Origin: Phytohabitans suffuscus
GTDB lineage: Bacteria > Actinomycetota > Actinomycetes > Mycobacteriales > Micromonosporaceae
Direction: 5' to 3'
Length of the DNA: 64,000 bases
Assembly (NCBI RefSeq): GCF_011764565.1
Contig: NZ_AP022871.1
Span: 9,548,320 to 9,612,319, forward strand
A program made the position numbers and the translations under genes. The notes below the pieces were generated by a model that was not told where the DNA came from, searched no databases, and saw only the letters and a program-made list of their open reading frames with translations. Shown piece after piece: positions 36,312-45,810 of this stretch. Each line of letters starts with the position of its first letter. Within the stretch, counting starts at the first letter, position 1.

Positions 36312-37712
36312 CTAGCCCGCGGCGCGCGGAGTGCCCCCGGCGGCGGGCGGGGGTGAGGCGCCGGGGCTCGCAGCGCCGTTCCCCTCGCTCTGGCTGGGCT
36401 CGGGCTCGTCGGGGGCGGTCGTCCCACCGGCGGGCGGGGTCGGCTCCTCGCTCGGCTCCGGGGTGCTCGTGGCACCGCCGGTGGCCGGCGCCTCACTCGG
36501 CGTGGCGGCCCCGGTCTCGCGCGGCCGCTCCGGCTGTTCCTGCCCGGCGGGGGCGCTCGTGGCACCCGCCGTCGCGGACGGGGCGGTGGGGGTCACGCCG
36601 TCCGCCGGCGGGGTCTCGCCGTCCGGCAGGAAGAACAGCGCCAGCAGGACCAGCAGGGCGGCGCCGGCGAGCGCACCCACGACGGCCACGGTCCGGCGCC
36701 GGCTCCCACCGCCGGCGAAGCGTGCCGGCGGCAGCACGCCGGTCTCGCCCGGCCCGGCGGGGCGGGTGACCGGGACGGCCGCCCGGCCGGCGCCGTCGAC
36801 CCGCCCGCCGGTGCCGGCCGGGACCGGCGCGGTCGCGTCCAGGTCGTCCGCGGCCATCTCGGCCGTCGACTCCAGCGGGCCGGCGCCGACCGCGGAGAGT
36901 GCCGCCGAGGCGAGGGAGGCGCCGGTCCGGTACCGGTCGGCGGGGTCCTTCTCCAGCGAACGCAGCACCACCGCGCGCACCGCCGGCGGCACGTCTGCGG
37001 GCAGGTCGGGCGGCGGCGTGTCCAGGTGCATCATCGCGACCGCGACCGGGTTGTCGCCCACGAACGGCGGCTGCCCGGCCAGCGCGTGGTAGGCGACGGC
37101 GCCGAGCGCGTACACGTCGGTGGCCGGCGACACGGCCTCCCGGCGGGCCTGCTCGGGGGCCATGTAGAGGGCGGTGCCGAGCACGGCCGCGTTGGTGCCG
37201 GTGACGCTGGTGACCGCCGCCGACCGGGCCACGCCGAAGTCGAGCAGCACCACACTGCCGTCCGGGCGCAGCAGCAGGTTGCTGGGCTTCACGTCACGGT
37301 GGACGATGCCGCCGGCGTGCACCGCGTCGAGCGCGCGGGCCGCCTCGGCCACGATCCGCATCGCCTCGGCGGCGGGCAGGCGCCCCTCGCGGGCCAGCCG
37401 CGCGGACAGCGGCTCGCCGTCGACGAACTCCATCACCAGGTACGCGGCCCGGGTGCCGTCGGGGAGGTCGCACTCGCCGCGGTCGTAGACCTGTACGACG
37501 CCGGGGTGGCGCACGGCGGCGAGCATCCGCGACTCGGCGAGGAAGCGCGCCGCGAACCCCGGGTCGGCGGAGAGGCCGGGCAGCAGCACCTTGACCGCGA
37601 CGGTGCGGCCGAGGGCGAGGTCGGTGGCCCGCCACACGTCGCCCATCCCACCGGTGGCGACGCGCTCCTCGAGGCGGTATCGGTCGTCGAGGGACACTCC
37701 GGAACGCAGCAC
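36312..37712 (-). CDS. membrane serine/threonine protein kinase (PknB-like)
   Basis: About 466 aa from GTG 37712. Kinase domain (8-270): Gly loop 'VATGGMGDVW', Lys in 'TVAVKVLLPG', catalytic loop 'IVHRDVKPSNLLL', 'DFGVARS' and activation segment 'GTALYMAPEQAR'. A membrane helix ('VVGALAGAALLVLLALFFL', about 355-375) leads to a Pro/Thr/Ser-rich extracellular tail of about 90 residues with no PASTA repeats, so no muropeptide sensor is visible. It is divergent from a secreted FN3 protein across 126 bp. Confidence 0.9.
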   Translation of the reverse strand: MLRSGVSLDDRYRLEERVATGGMGDVWRATDLALGRTVAVKVLLPGLSADPGFAARFLAESRMLAAVRHPGVVQVYDRGECDLPDGTRAAYLVMEFVDGEPLSARLAREGRLPAAEAMRIVAEAARALDAVHAGGIVHRDVKPSNLLLRPDGSVVLLDFGVARSAAVTSVTGTNAAVLGTALYMAPEQARREAVSPATDVYALGAVAYHALAGQPPFVGDNPVAVAMMHLDTPPPDLPADVPPAVRAVVLRSLEKDPADRYRTGASLASAALSAVGAGPLESTAEMAADDLDATAPVPAGTGGRVDGAGRAAVPVTRPAGPGETGVLPPARFAGGGSRRRTVAVVGALAGAALLVLLALFFLPDGETPPADGVTPTAPSATAGATSAPAGQEQPERPRETGAATPSEAPATGGATSTPEPSEEPTPPAGGTTAPDEPEPSQSEGNGAASPGASPPPAAGGTPRAAG

Positions 37713-37838
37713 GGTCCAATCCCTACCCCGATCAGCCCCCGTCCATCCACCAAGAGTGAGTCTCGACTCCGCCTTGACAGGTCCTTTACGCCGGCGCGTC
37801 AGCTTTGTGGCAGAGGCACCAACCCCCGAGGAGGACGC

Positions 37839-38801
37839 ATGATGAGAACCTGGGCACGGGCCGCGGTGTGCGTGGCGTCGGCCGCGCTGCTCGTGGCCGC
37901 GACCGCGGTGCCGGCCGGTGCCGCGGGCCGCGACCGCACCCCACCGACCACGCCGGGCAACCTGCGCGTCACCGGCGTCACGGCGACCACGATCTCGCTG
38001 GCCTGGGACGCGTCGAGCGACGCCGGCGGGCTCAACGCGTACATCGTGTACCAGTCGTCCAACGCCGGCGAGTGGGGCCTGTACCACTCCCCCACGTCCA
38101 CCACGGAGACCGACAACATCGGCGTGCGCGGGTACACCCGGACGTACTGGATCGTGGCCGAGGACAGGGCCGGCAACCGTTCGGCGCCGAGCAACCGGGT
38201 GACCGCGACGACCACGCCCGACACCTCGCCGCCCACCGCGCCGGCGCTGACCGTCACCGGGGTCACCCAGTCGACGGCCGCGCTGTCCTGGACCGCGTCG
38301 ACCGACGACGCCGGCCCGCCCGCCTACCGGGTCTTCGTGAACGGCGCGCCGTGGCAGTTCTTCGCGCCCTCCGGGGCGGCCGGTCTCTCGCGGACCGTCC
38401 GCCACCTCACGCCGGGCACCACGTACACGGTCACGGTGCGGGCGGCCGACGCGGCGGGCAACCTCTCGCCGCCGAGCAACGCGGCCACCGTCACGACCCA
38501 GCCGAGCACGGACACGTCACCGCCGACCGCGCCGTCCGGGCTGCGGATCACCCAGGACAGCGGCTGTGACGTCGGGCTGGTCTGGACCGCGTCGTCGGAC
38601 GACGTCGAGGCGGCCTCGGCGATCGAGTACGAGATCGTCGTCAACGGCGGGATCCAGCAGATCTTCGTCGGCGTGAGCAGCGGGTTCGCCTACCACTCGA
38701 ACGTGAACGGGCTCAACACGTTCGCCGTGCGGGCGGTCGACCGCTCCGGCAACAGCTCAGCGCTCAGCAACGCGGTGACCAGCCCCTTCCAGGACTGCTG
38801 A
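37839..38801 (+). CDS. secreted protein with three fibronectin type III domains
   Basis: 320 aa. The signal peptide is 'MMRTWARAAVCVASAALLVA' plus 'ATAVPAGAAG', cleaved about residue 29. Three FN3 repeats follow (about 32-127, 130-225, 228-320), each opening with 'PPT.P..L.(V/I)T' and including 'GNRSAPSNRVTA' and 'GNLSPPSNAATV'. There is no catalytic domain, so it is an adhesin- or linker-like wall or matrix protein. A strong site 'gaggagga' precedes the ATG. A 'ttgaca' at 37774-37779 may be the -35 box. Confidence 0.88.
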   Translation: MMRTWARAAVCVASAALLVAATAVPAGAAGRDRTPPTTPGNLRVTGVTATTISLAWDASSDAGGLNAYIVYQSSNAGEWGLYHSPTSTTETDNIGVRGYTRTYWIVAEDRAGNRSAPSNRVTATTTPDTSPPTAPALTVTGVTQSTAALSWTASTDDAGPPAYRVFVNGAPWQFFAPSGAAGLSRTVRHLTPGTTYTVTVRAADAAGNLSPPSNAATVTTQPSTDTSPPTAPSGLRITQDSGCDVGLVWTASSDDVEAASAIEYEIVVNGGIQQIFVGVSSGFAYHSNVNGLNTFAVRAVDRSGNSSALSNAVTSPFQDC

Positions 38802-38810
38802 GGGGACCGC

Positions 38811-39649
38811 TCAGGAACGGCGCCACCGCTCCGGGTCGGCGAGCAGCTCGTTCATCGCCCCGGAGCGGAACGGCTCCACCGCGACCTCCGCCCCGTCGAA
38901 CCCGGCCGCCCGGATCGCCGCGTGCAGGGCCGGGTCGTCGCGCGCGTCGTCGACGAGGTGGGCGTCGACTTCGAGGCGGGCGGTGGTGCCGAGGTCCCGT
39001 ACCCGAACATTATGGACATGACGGGCGGCGAGCAGGCGGCGCGCGGCGGCCTCCGCGCGCTCCACCCGGGCCAGCCGGGCGGGCGTGATCGACACACCGT
39101 ACGCGATGCGGCTGGACAGGCACGCGGCCGCGGGCTTGTCCACGGTCCGCAGGTCCCACTCGCGCGCCAGCGCGCGGACCGTGTTCTTGTCGATGCCCAG
39201 GTCGGCGAGGGGGTGCGGGCGCCGCGCTCGGCCGCGGCCCGGATGCCGGGCCGGAAGCCGGCCGCCACGTCGGAGGCGTTGGTGCCGGTCGCCACCGCGT
39301 CGAACCCGTGCTCGGCGGCGACCCGCTGGGCGGTGTCCAGCAGCGTGCTCTTGCAGAAGTAGCAGCGGCGCGGCCCGTTCTCCCGGTAGCCGGCGACCTC
39401 CAGCTCCCGCGTCTGCACCGCGTGGTGCGGCACGCCGAGCCGGGCGCAGAACCGCGCCGCCTCGGCCACCTCCGCCGCCGGCACCGCGGGCGAGACCGCC
39501 GTGACGGCCGCCACGCCGCCGGGACCCAGCGCCCGCGCCGCGGCGGCCAGGACCACGCTGGAGTCGACGCCGCCGGAGAACGCCACCAGCGTCCGGCCGT
39601 ATCCTGCGATCTCGGTGACCAGGCGGTCGGCCGTGTAGGGGGGCAGCAT
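38811..39649 (-). CDS. larE: ATP-dependent sacrificial sulfur transferase LarE, frame broken
   Basis: Restored length 279 aa. PP-loop 'LVAFSGGVDSSVVLAA' activates the carboxylate by AMPylation; 'RRCYFCKSTLLDTAQRV' and 'KPAAACLSSRIAYG' carry the conserved Cys residues that supply sulfur (or hold a cluster). LarE thiolates the pyridinium dicarboxylate made by LarB in nickel-pincer nucleotide synthesis. The frame breaks at the G5 run 39209-39213; one more base joins 'ERGARTP' to 'LADLGIDKNTVRALAREWDL'. The start codon overlaps that of larB on the other strand within 'catg' (39647-39650). Confidence 0.87.
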
Positions 39650-40342
39650 GACTGAACCGTACCCAAACGGGAGCGGGGCCGAGATCGCGGATCTCGGTTT
39701 CGCCCGCCTCGACCTGCAGCGCGCCGCGCGCACCGGGGACCCGGAGGTGGTCTTCGGTCGGGGCAAGACCCCGGCGCAGGTGGTGGCGGCGCTCCACACG
39801 CTGCACGAGGCGCACCCGGACGGTGCCGTGCTCGCCACCCGCCTGGACGGCGACGCGGCCGCCCTGGTCCGCGCCGAGCTGCCCGACGCCGACGTGGACG
39901 AGGTGGCCCGCACGGCGGTGCTCGGCAAGCCGCGCGCGCCGCGGGGGCGGGTCGCCGTGGTCGGCGCCGGCACGGCCGACATGCCGGTGGTCCGCGAGTG
40001 CGTCACGACGGTACGCGTCTTCGGCTCCGACCCCGACACGATCCTCGACGTCGGCGTCGCCGGCCTGCACCGCCTGCTGGCCCAGCGCGACCGCATCGAC
40101 GAGGCCGACGCGATCGTCGCGGTGGCCGGCATGGAGGCCGCCCTCCCTCGGTCATCGGCGGCCTCACCGGCGCGCCGCTGATCGCGGTGCCGACCAGCGT
40201 CGGGTACGGCTGGCACCTGGACGGCCTCACCGCCTGGCTGGCCACGCTCAACAGCTGTGCCCCCGGCGTCCTCACGGTGAACGTCGACAACGGCTTCGGC
40301 GCCGGCGTGGCCGCCGCCCGCATCGCCCGGCGCGCCCGGTGA
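39648..40342 (+). CDS. larB: nickel-pincer cofactor synthase LarB, frame broken
   Basis: Restored length 231 aa. LarB carboxylates and hydrolyses nicotinic acid adenine dinucleotide to pyridinium-3,5-dicarboxylate mononucleotide. Signatures: '[20 protein letters not shown]', '[13 protein letters not shown]' and '[14 protein letters not shown]', then '[15 protein letters not shown]' (AIR-carboxylase-like). As written, the frame leaves the family at 'AGMEAALP'; one extra C at 40145-40147 restores '[21 protein letters not shown]'. An in-frame stop at 39636 limits the start to ATG 39648, so the N-terminal helices seen in many LarB proteins are absent. It overlaps larC by GTGA. Confidence 0.88.
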
Positions 40343-41559
40343 GCCGCGCGCTCTGGGTGGACGCCTCGAACGGCGCGGCCGGCGACATGCTGCTGGCCGC
40401 GCTGCTCGACGCCGGCGCCTCGCTCGACGCGGTCCGCGCCGGCCTGTCGCGGCTCGGCGTCCCGGTGGCCGTCGACGTGGCCGCGGTGCGCCGCCACGGG
40501 TTCCGGGCGTCCCACGTCCGGGTGGACGCGCCGGACACCGACGTCCACCGTGGACTGTCCGATGTGCTGGAGGTGCTGGCGCGGCTGTCCGGGCCGCCGC
40601 GCGAGTTCGCCGTCGCGGTCTTCACCAGGCTCGCCGGGGCCGAGGCGCGGGTGCACGGCTCCGCTGTGGACGAGGTGCACTTCCACGAGGTGGGCGCCCT
40701 GGACGCGATCGCCGACGTGGCCGGCTGCGCCCTGGCGCTGCACGACCTGTCGCTGCTGCCGGACGCGGAGCGCGTCGTCTCCCCGGTCGCGGTCGGCTCC
40801 GGCACGGTCCGCACCGCGCACGGCCCGCTGCCGGTGCCCGCCCCCGCGGTGGCCGAGCTGCTGGCCGCGGCCGGCGCCCCGGTGGCCGCCCACGGCGCGG
40901 TGATGGAGCTGTGCACGCCGACCGGCGCCGCGCTGCTGACCACGCTCGCCACCGGGTGGGGGCCGCCGCCCGCGATGACCCCGTCGGCGGTGGGCGTGGG
41001 CGCCGGCACCGCCGACCCGCCCGGCCACGCCAACGTGCTGCGCGTACTGGTCGGCGCCGCCGCCTCGCCCGCCCAGGACTGGCGGGAGGGCGAGCTGTTC
41101 CAGGTCGAGGCCACAGTGGACGACCTCGACCCGCGCGTCTGGCCCGACCTGCTGGAGGAGCTGCGGTCGGTCGGCGCGGCCGACGCCTGGTGCGTGCCGG
41201 CCCTCATGCGCAAGGGCCGCCCCGGCCAGGTCCTCACCGTGCTGGTCGACGCCGCGCGGCTCGACCTGGCCTGCCGCGTGGTCTTCACGTGGACCACCAC
41301 GCTGGGCGTGCGCGTGCATCCGGTCAGCCGCCGGGCCCTGCGCCGCGACACGCTGGCGGTCCCGGTGGCCGGCGGCGAGGTACGGGTCAAGCGCGCCTTC
41401 CTCGGCGGCGAGGTGGTGACCGCCCAGCCCGAGTACGACGACGCGCTGTCGGTCGGCCGCGCGGCCGGCGTCCCGGTGACCGAAGTCCTGGACGCCGCCC
41501 GCGCGGCCGCCTTCCCGCCTGGTAGCCGTGGCGCGCCTAGTAGCCGTAGCGCGACTTGA
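40339..41559 (+). CDS. larC: nickel insertion protein LarC
   Basis: 406 aa from GTG 40339. '[20 protein letters not shown]' is the LarC N-terminus (usually 'DxxxGisGDMxLgALxDlG'). '[20 protein letters not shown]' gives metal-binding His residues, and '[15 protein letters not shown]' and '[19 protein letters not shown]' are family blocks. LarC is a CTP-dependent cyclometallase that inserts nickel into the pincer nucleotide. It is made from one gene here, without the ribosomal frameshift that links larC1 and larC2 in L. plantarum. The last residues may be out of frame: an added base near 41518 would give a TAG at about 41523. It overlaps the convergent peptidase gene by 23 bp. Confidence 0.9.
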   Translation: MSRALWVDASNGAAGDMLLAALLDAGASLDAVRAGLSRLGVPVAVDVAAVRRHGFRASHVRVDAPDTDVHRGLSDVLEVLARLSGPPREFAVAVFTRLAGAEARVHGSAVDEVHFHEVGALDAIADVAGCALALHDLSLLPDAERVVSPVAVGSGTVRTAHGPLPVPAPAVAELLAAAGAPVAAHGAVMELCTPTGAALLTTLATGWGPPPAMTPSAVGVGAGTADPPGHANVLRVLVGAAASPAQDWREGELFQVEATVDDLDPRVWPDLLEELRSVGAADAWCVPALMRKGRPGQVLTVLVDAARLDLACRVVFTWTTTLGVRVHPVSRRALRRDTLAVPVAGGEVRVKRAFLGGEVVTAQPEYDDALSVGRAAGVPVTEVLDAARAAAFPPGSRGAPSSRSAT

Positions 41560-42769
41560 GGTGGCGCCACCAGTCGCGCAGCATCCAGCGGTCGAACTCG
41601 GTGATGCTGGACGAGCTGCCGGCCTTCATGATGAAGCAGCACTGCCCGCTCGGGGTCCAGTCGTAGAAGTCGTCCAACCCGTACGTGTGCCCGATCTCGT
41701 GCAGCAGGATGGTCATGCTGGCCGCGTTGCGGTTGTTGACGAAGTACTCCCGGCCCATCCGCTGGCCCCAGTCACCGCCGGCACCGCCGCCGAAGCCGTC
41801 GGTCAGCCACAGCGAGTGGTCGTAGTGCCGGGACGCGCCGCCGGGGCAGTTGGGGTAGTTGCCGCTCTGGTTGAAGAAGCGGCCGCACGGCTCCGAGCAC
41901 TGTGGAGCGTTCTCGCGGATGTTGTTGACGTAGATGTCGACCGAGCTGTCCGTCCACTGTAGCTGCGCGCGGTCGCGCACCGCCCAGCCGACGACCCGCA
42001 CCGGCACGTCGGCGTACGGCCAGTTGTTGTGGCCGACCATCGCGTCCATCCACTGCTTGTACTGCCGGGCCAGCGCCGCGTGGATCTCGTCGCGCAGCTG
42101 TGCCGTCACGGTGGCCGTGGAGTCCCACCGCACGCAGTAGTTGATGTACCCGCGGTTGGCCATGACCTGGTCCCAGCCGTAGTTGCGGAACCCGTACAGG
42201 TTGCCGTTGTTGTACGTCTGCTCCTGGTGCGCCCACACCTCGTTCAGCGGCTGTACCAGATTGGACGGCGGGTTCCACCCGCTCGACGGCGGCGGGGTCG
42301 TGACCGGGGGCGTGGTCGGCGGTCGCGTCGTGGGCGGCGCCGAGGTGGCCGGGGTGGTCGGCGCCACCGAGCCGGTACACACCACGCCGTTCAGCGAGAA
42401 CGACGACGGGTTCGTGTTCGTGGTGCTGAACTGGCCGTTGAAGCCGAACGACGCGGTGCCGTTCGTGGCCAGCGAACCGTTCCAGCTCGCGTTCGTCGCG
42501 GTGACGGCGGCACCGCTCTGGGCGACCGAGGCGTTCCACGCCTGCGCCACCGACTGCCCGGACGGGAACGACCAGGTCAGCCGCCACCCGTTGACCGGGT
42601 CGCCGAGGTTGGTGATGCCGACGTTCGCGGTGAAGCCGCCGCTCCACTGGGAGGTGACGGAGTAGGTCACCCGGCAGGCGACCGCGGCTTCGGCCGACGT
42701 CGCCACAAGGAGGCCACCGGCCAGCGACGCCACGACGGCACCGGAGGTCAGGACTGCGCGTCTCATCAT
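41537..42769 (-). CDS. secreted zinc metallopeptidase-like protein with N-terminal CBM2
   Basis: About 410 aa. A signal peptide ('MMRRAVLTSGAVVASLAGGL') is followed by a family-2 carbohydrate-binding module (about 29-130; 'QWSGGFTANVGITNLGDPVN' and 'WRLTWSFPSGQSVAQAWNA'), a Pro/Thr linker, then a zincin domain with 'LLHEIGHTYGLDDFY' (H-E-x-x-H-x-x-G-x-x-D) and Met-turn-like 'CCFIMKAGSS'. The fusion of a cellulose binder to a metzincin-like fold suggests proteolysis on plant or cell-wall surfaces. 'aaggag' lies just before the first of two ATG codons (42769, 42766). Divergent from the CBM2 dehydrogenase across 103 bp. Confidence 0.85.
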   Translation of the reverse strand: MMRRAVLTSGAVVASLAGGLLVATSAEAAVACRVTYSVTSQWSGGFTANVGITNLGDPVNGWRLTWSFPSGQSVAQAWNASVAQSGAAVTATNASWNGSLATNGTASFGFNGQFSTTNTNPSSFSLNGVVCTGSVAPTTPATSAPPTTRPPTTPPVTTPPPSSGWNPPSNLVQPLNEVWAHQEQTYNNGNLYGFRNYGWDQVMANRGYINYCVRWDSTATVTAQLRDEIHAALARQYKQWMDAMVGHNNWPYADVPVRVVGWAVRDRAQLQWTDSSVDIYVNNIRENAPQCSEPCGRFFNQSGNYPNCPGGASRHYDHSLWLTDGFGGGAGGDWGQRMGREYFVNNRNAASMTILLHEIGHTYGLDDFYDWTPSGQCCFIMKAGSSSSITEFDRWMLRDWWRHLKSRYGY

Positions 42770-42872
42770 GCTCCTTCGCATGCTCGTGCGACCCCGCCCG
42801 GCGACCGCCACATAGTTTGATGTCCATACATAATTGCCGGGTGCTATCGTGCCGTCAACGATCGGAGTAAAT

Positions 42873-44369
42873 ATGTTCAGACCTCGATGGCTTGCGGGCC
42901 TCGTGGCGTTGGGTGCCACGGTCCCGCTGGCCTCCGCGGCCCCCGCCCAGGCCGCGGCTCCCCTCGACCAGATAACCGTCACCACCACGCAGGTCGCCTT
43001 CGGGCTCCAGCGCCCGACCGCCATCGCCGGCATCGACAGCGGCCGCCTGCTCATCACCGAGAAGGTCGGCACCGTCCGGCTCTACGACCCGGCGACCGGC
43101 CTCGCCGCGACGCCCGTACTCGACATCGGCTCGAAGGTCGATATATCCGGGAACGAGCGCGGCCTGCTCGGCATCGCGCCGGCGCCCAACTTCACCGCCA
43201 CCCAGACGGTGTACGTGGCGTACACCGCGCTCCCCGCCGGCACGCTCACCCTCTCCCGGGTCCGCCTCGGCGACGCCGCCAGCGAGCAGGTGATCCTGAC
43301 CCAGGCGCACAGCGAGTTCTCCAACCACAACGGCGGCCAGGTCGCGTTCGGCGGCGACGGCTACCTGTACTGGAGCCTCGGCGACGGCGGTGCGGCCGAC
43401 GACGTGCTCGCCAGCGGCCAGAACCTCGGCACGCTGCTCGGCAAGATCGTGCGCCTGGACGTGAGCCGCACCTGCGGCACCGCGGCGTACTGCGTCCCGG
43501 CCGACAACCCGTTCGTGGGCCGGGCCGGCGCCCGCCCGGAGATCTGGACGTGGGGCCTGCGCAACCCGTGGCGCTTCTCCTTCGACACCCGCCCCGGCGG
43601 CGACGGCTCGCTGTGGATCGCGGACGTCGGGCAGGGCACGTGGGAGGAGGTCAACCACCTCGGCGCGACCCAGGGCGGCGCCAACCTGGGCTGGTCCTGC
43701 CGCGAGGGCCGGGTGGTCTTCAACGCGGACCGGTGCGTCGCCGGCGAGGCGTACGTCGACCCGGCGCACGTGCACCAGACGTCGGTCGACGGCTGCGCGG
43801 TCATCGGCGGCTTCGTCTACCGCGGCGCCCAGTTCGCCGACATCGCCGGCGGCACCTACTTCCACACCGACTACTGCTCGGCCTCGGTGTGGGGCATCCG
43901 CAAGCTCGCCGACGGCAGCCACCAGAGCCTCAAACTGACCACACTGGACATCGTGCAGCCGACCAGCCTGGGCGTCGACTCCAACGGCGAGCTGTACCTC
44001 GTCAACGACCTGCCCGGCCAGCTGCACAAGCTCTCGTTCGGCCGCACCGCCCCGCCCGCCGCCTGCCGCGTCACCTACCAGACGCAGGTCTGGGGCACCG
44101 GCTTCCAGGGCACGGTGCAGGTGACCAACACCGGCACCCAGCCGATCAGCGGCTGGACCGCCGGCTGGACGTTCCCCGGCACGCAACGGATCGGCAGCGC
44201 CTGGAACGCGACGGTCACCCAGACCGGCGCCGCCGTCTCCGCGCGCAACGCCGACTGGAACGCCACGATCGCCCCCGGCGCGACGGTCGAGTTCGGCTTC
44301 CTCGGCACCCCGGGCGGCACGCAGCCGCCACCGACCGCGTTCACCCTCAACGGCAACCCCTGCGGGTAG
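42873..44369 (+). CDS. secreted PQQ-dependent sugar dehydrogenase with C-terminal CBM2
   Basis: 498 aa. Signal peptide 'MFRPRWLAGLVALGATVPLA', then a glucose/sorbosone dehydrogenase propeller (about 35-390): 'EFSNHNGGQVAFGGDGYLYW' and 'WGLRNPWRFSFDTRPGGDGS' are typical. A family-2 CBM follows (about 398-498: 'QVWGTGFQGTVQVTNTGTQP'). It probably oxidises sugars or pyranose ends of polysaccharides outside the cell, perhaps feeding electrons to oxidative enzymes. Start ATG 42873 has 'ggag' 5 bp upstream. It shares a promoter region with the divergent CBM2 peptidase, so the two may respond together to plant polysaccharide. Confidence 0.88.
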   Translation: MFRPRWLAGLVALGATVPLASAAPAQAAAPLDQITVTTTQVAFGLQRPTAIAGIDSGRLLITEKVGTVRLYDPATGLAATPVLDIGSKVDISGNERGLLGIAPAPNFTATQTVYVAYTALPAGTLTLSRVRLGDAASEQVILTQAHSEFSNHNGGQVAFGGDGYLYWSLGDGGAADDVLASGQNLGTLLGKIVRLDVSRTCGTAAYCVPADNPFVGRAGARPEIWTWGLRNPWRFSFDTRPGGDGSLWIADVGQGTWEEVNHLGATQGGANLGWSCREGRVVFNADRCVAGEAYVDPAHVHQTSVDGCAVIGGFVYRGAQFADIAGGTYFHTDYCSASVWGIRKLADGSHQSLKLTTLDIVQPTSLGVDSNGELYLVNDLPGQLHKLSFGRTAPPAACRVTYQTQVWGTGFQGTVQVTNTGTQPISGWTAGWTFPGTQRIGSAWNATVTQTGAAVSARNADWNATIAPGATVEFGFLGTPGGTQPPPTAFTLNGNPCG

Positions 44370-44471
44370 CGACATCCGGCGGCCGGGCCCAGGTCCCGAG
44401 CCCGGCCGCCGGACCCCCGAGCCTCACCCTCCACGACCAGCCGGCGGGAAGCAGCCGGCGGGAAGCAGCGC

Positions 44472-44530
44472 GTGACTGGAACACCAGTGCTGTTATTCAC
44501 GCCGTTTGACAGCACTGGTGTTCCAGTCAC
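44472..44530. repeat. hairpin with perfect 22-bp arms
   Basis: Arms 44472-44493 and 44509-44530 (core 'ggaacaccagtgctgt' and its complement) around a 15-nt loop. It lies about 100 bp past one stop and 250 bp before the convergent stop, so a two-way terminator is plausible, though there is no T run. Confidence 0.88.
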
Positions 44531-44601
44531 CGGTGTCCGCCGGGCGATCCCGGGGCCTCCACCCCGCGAGGTTGAGGCAACGGAGGGTTTGGCCCGCGGA
44601 G

Positions 44602-44700
44602 CCGGCAGCGGAGGTCGGGGAAGTCGGCGAGCGCAGCGAGCCGCCGGCCGCCGCGGTGCCCGCGGGAGCATACGGTCCGCAGCCGGCGCGGACCGGGGCA
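44602..44700 (-). repeat. 100-bp dispersed non-coding module, copy B
   Basis: Reverse complement of the module at 4962-5062, with scattered substitutions. Confidence 0.7.
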
Positions 44701-44777
44701 CGTCTCTGTCTGGAGACTTTCGATGGTCAGGGCCCGCTTTGTCGCCATCGGGCCGTCCCCCGGTCCTCGGATGGTGG

Positions 44778-45776
44778 CTAGGCGCCGGCGGCGTCCAGTG
44801 TGGACAGGTCGGAGTCGCCGAGCTTGAGGTCGAGCGCGGGCAGGGCCGCCTCGAACTGGGCGACCGTGCGGGGTCCGAACAGCGTCACCATCCGCGGGTC
44901 GCTCTGGTGCAGGAGCCAGGCGATGACGAGTTGGTTCGGCGTCACGCCCAACTGAGCCGCCAGCTCGGTGAGGACGGCCAGCCGCGCCTCGGCGTCCGGG
45001 CCCTCGTAGGCGGACATCATGTCGTGGCCGCGGCGCTTGTCGGGGTCGTCGTAGATGCCCTTGAGGATCGGCGAGTACGCGACCAGGGTGACCTCCGGGT
45101 TGGCCCGCAGGTAGTCCAGCTGCTCGTCGTCCACGATGGACGAGTGCACGAGCCCGGCCCGCCGGCGCAGGTAGCTGTGCTGCTGCTGGAGGGCGACCGG
45201 GGCGGCCCACCCGTTGCGCTCGGCGATCTGGCGCACGCGCTCCAGCCGCCAGGTGCGCACGTTGGACCAGCCGATGTAGCGGACCTTGCCGGCCCGGACC
45301 ACCTCGTCGAGCGCCTGGAGGGTCTCCTCGACCGGCGTGCTCCGGTCGTCGACGTGCACGTAGTAGAGGTCGATGTGGTCGACGCCGAGGCGGCGCAGGC
45401 TGCCGTCGACCGCCCGGCGCAGCGTGTCGCCGCCGGCCCCCTCGAACTCCTTGTTCACGACCTCCCAGGGCGCGCCGCGCACCTGCTCGGCGCGCTCGAC
45501 CCACGCGCTGCCCTTGGTGGCGAGGAAGACGTCGTCGCGGCGGCCGCGCCTGGCGAACCAGCGGCCCAGCAGCGACTCGCTCTCGCCGCCGCGGTCACCG
45601 GGTGCGGGCCACCAGGCGTAGCAGTTGGCGGTGTCGACGAAGCTGCCGCCCGCGGCGACGTAGCGGTCGAGGATCTCGAACGAGTCGGCTTCGCCGGTGC
45701 GCGTACCCATGAGCATCGCGCCCAGGGCGAGCTGGCTGACCCGCTCGCCCGTGTTTCCGAGTGCAACGGTATCCAT
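44778..45776 (-). CDS. aldo/keto reductase
   Basis: 332 aa, AKR barrel. The tetrad is visible: Asp in 'SFVDTANCY', Tyr in the same block, Lys in 'FLATKGSAW' and His in 'DLYYVHVDD'. 'WSNVRTWRLERVRQIA' and 'VTPNQLVIAWLLHQSD' are family blocks. It differs from the fucose dehydrogenase-type AKR at 47414. It lies 34 bp downstream of the FCD regulator and closes the fucose cluster; it may reduce an aldehyde side product or act on another sugar. Substrate not determinable. Confidence 0.88.
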   Translation of the reverse strand: MDTVALGNTGERVSQLALGAMLMGTRTGEADSFEILDRYVAAGGSFVDTANCYAWWPAPGDRGGESESLLGRWFARRGRRDDVFLATKGSAWVERAEQVRGAPWEVVNKEFEGAGGDTLRRAVDGSLRRLGVDHIDLYYVHVDDRSTPVEETLQALDEVVRAGKVRYIGWSNVRTWRLERVRQIAERNGWAAPVALQQQHSYLRRRAGLVHSSIVDDEQLDYLRANPEVTLVAYSPILKGIYDDPDKRRGHDMMSAYEGPDAEARLAVLTELAAQLGVTPNQLVIAWLLHQSDPRMVTLFGPRTVAQFEAALPALDLKLGDSDLSTLDAAGA

Positions 45777-45810
45777 GGCGATGACCGTATGGGTTAGAGC
45801 GCACGCGAAG

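Larger units (their letters stand above)
44370..44777. other. convergent intergenic region with hairpin and repeat module
   Basis: 408 bp between the convergent dehydrogenase and aldo/keto reductase genes. It holds a hairpin with perfect 22-bp arms (44472-44530) and the second copy of the 100-bp module (44602-44700). No gene is visible. Confidence 0.65.

Noticed and set aside
38811-40342. larE and larB as true pseudogenes
   Set aside because: Both breaks are single missing bases of the same type seen in essential asd; the rest of each protein is fully conserved.
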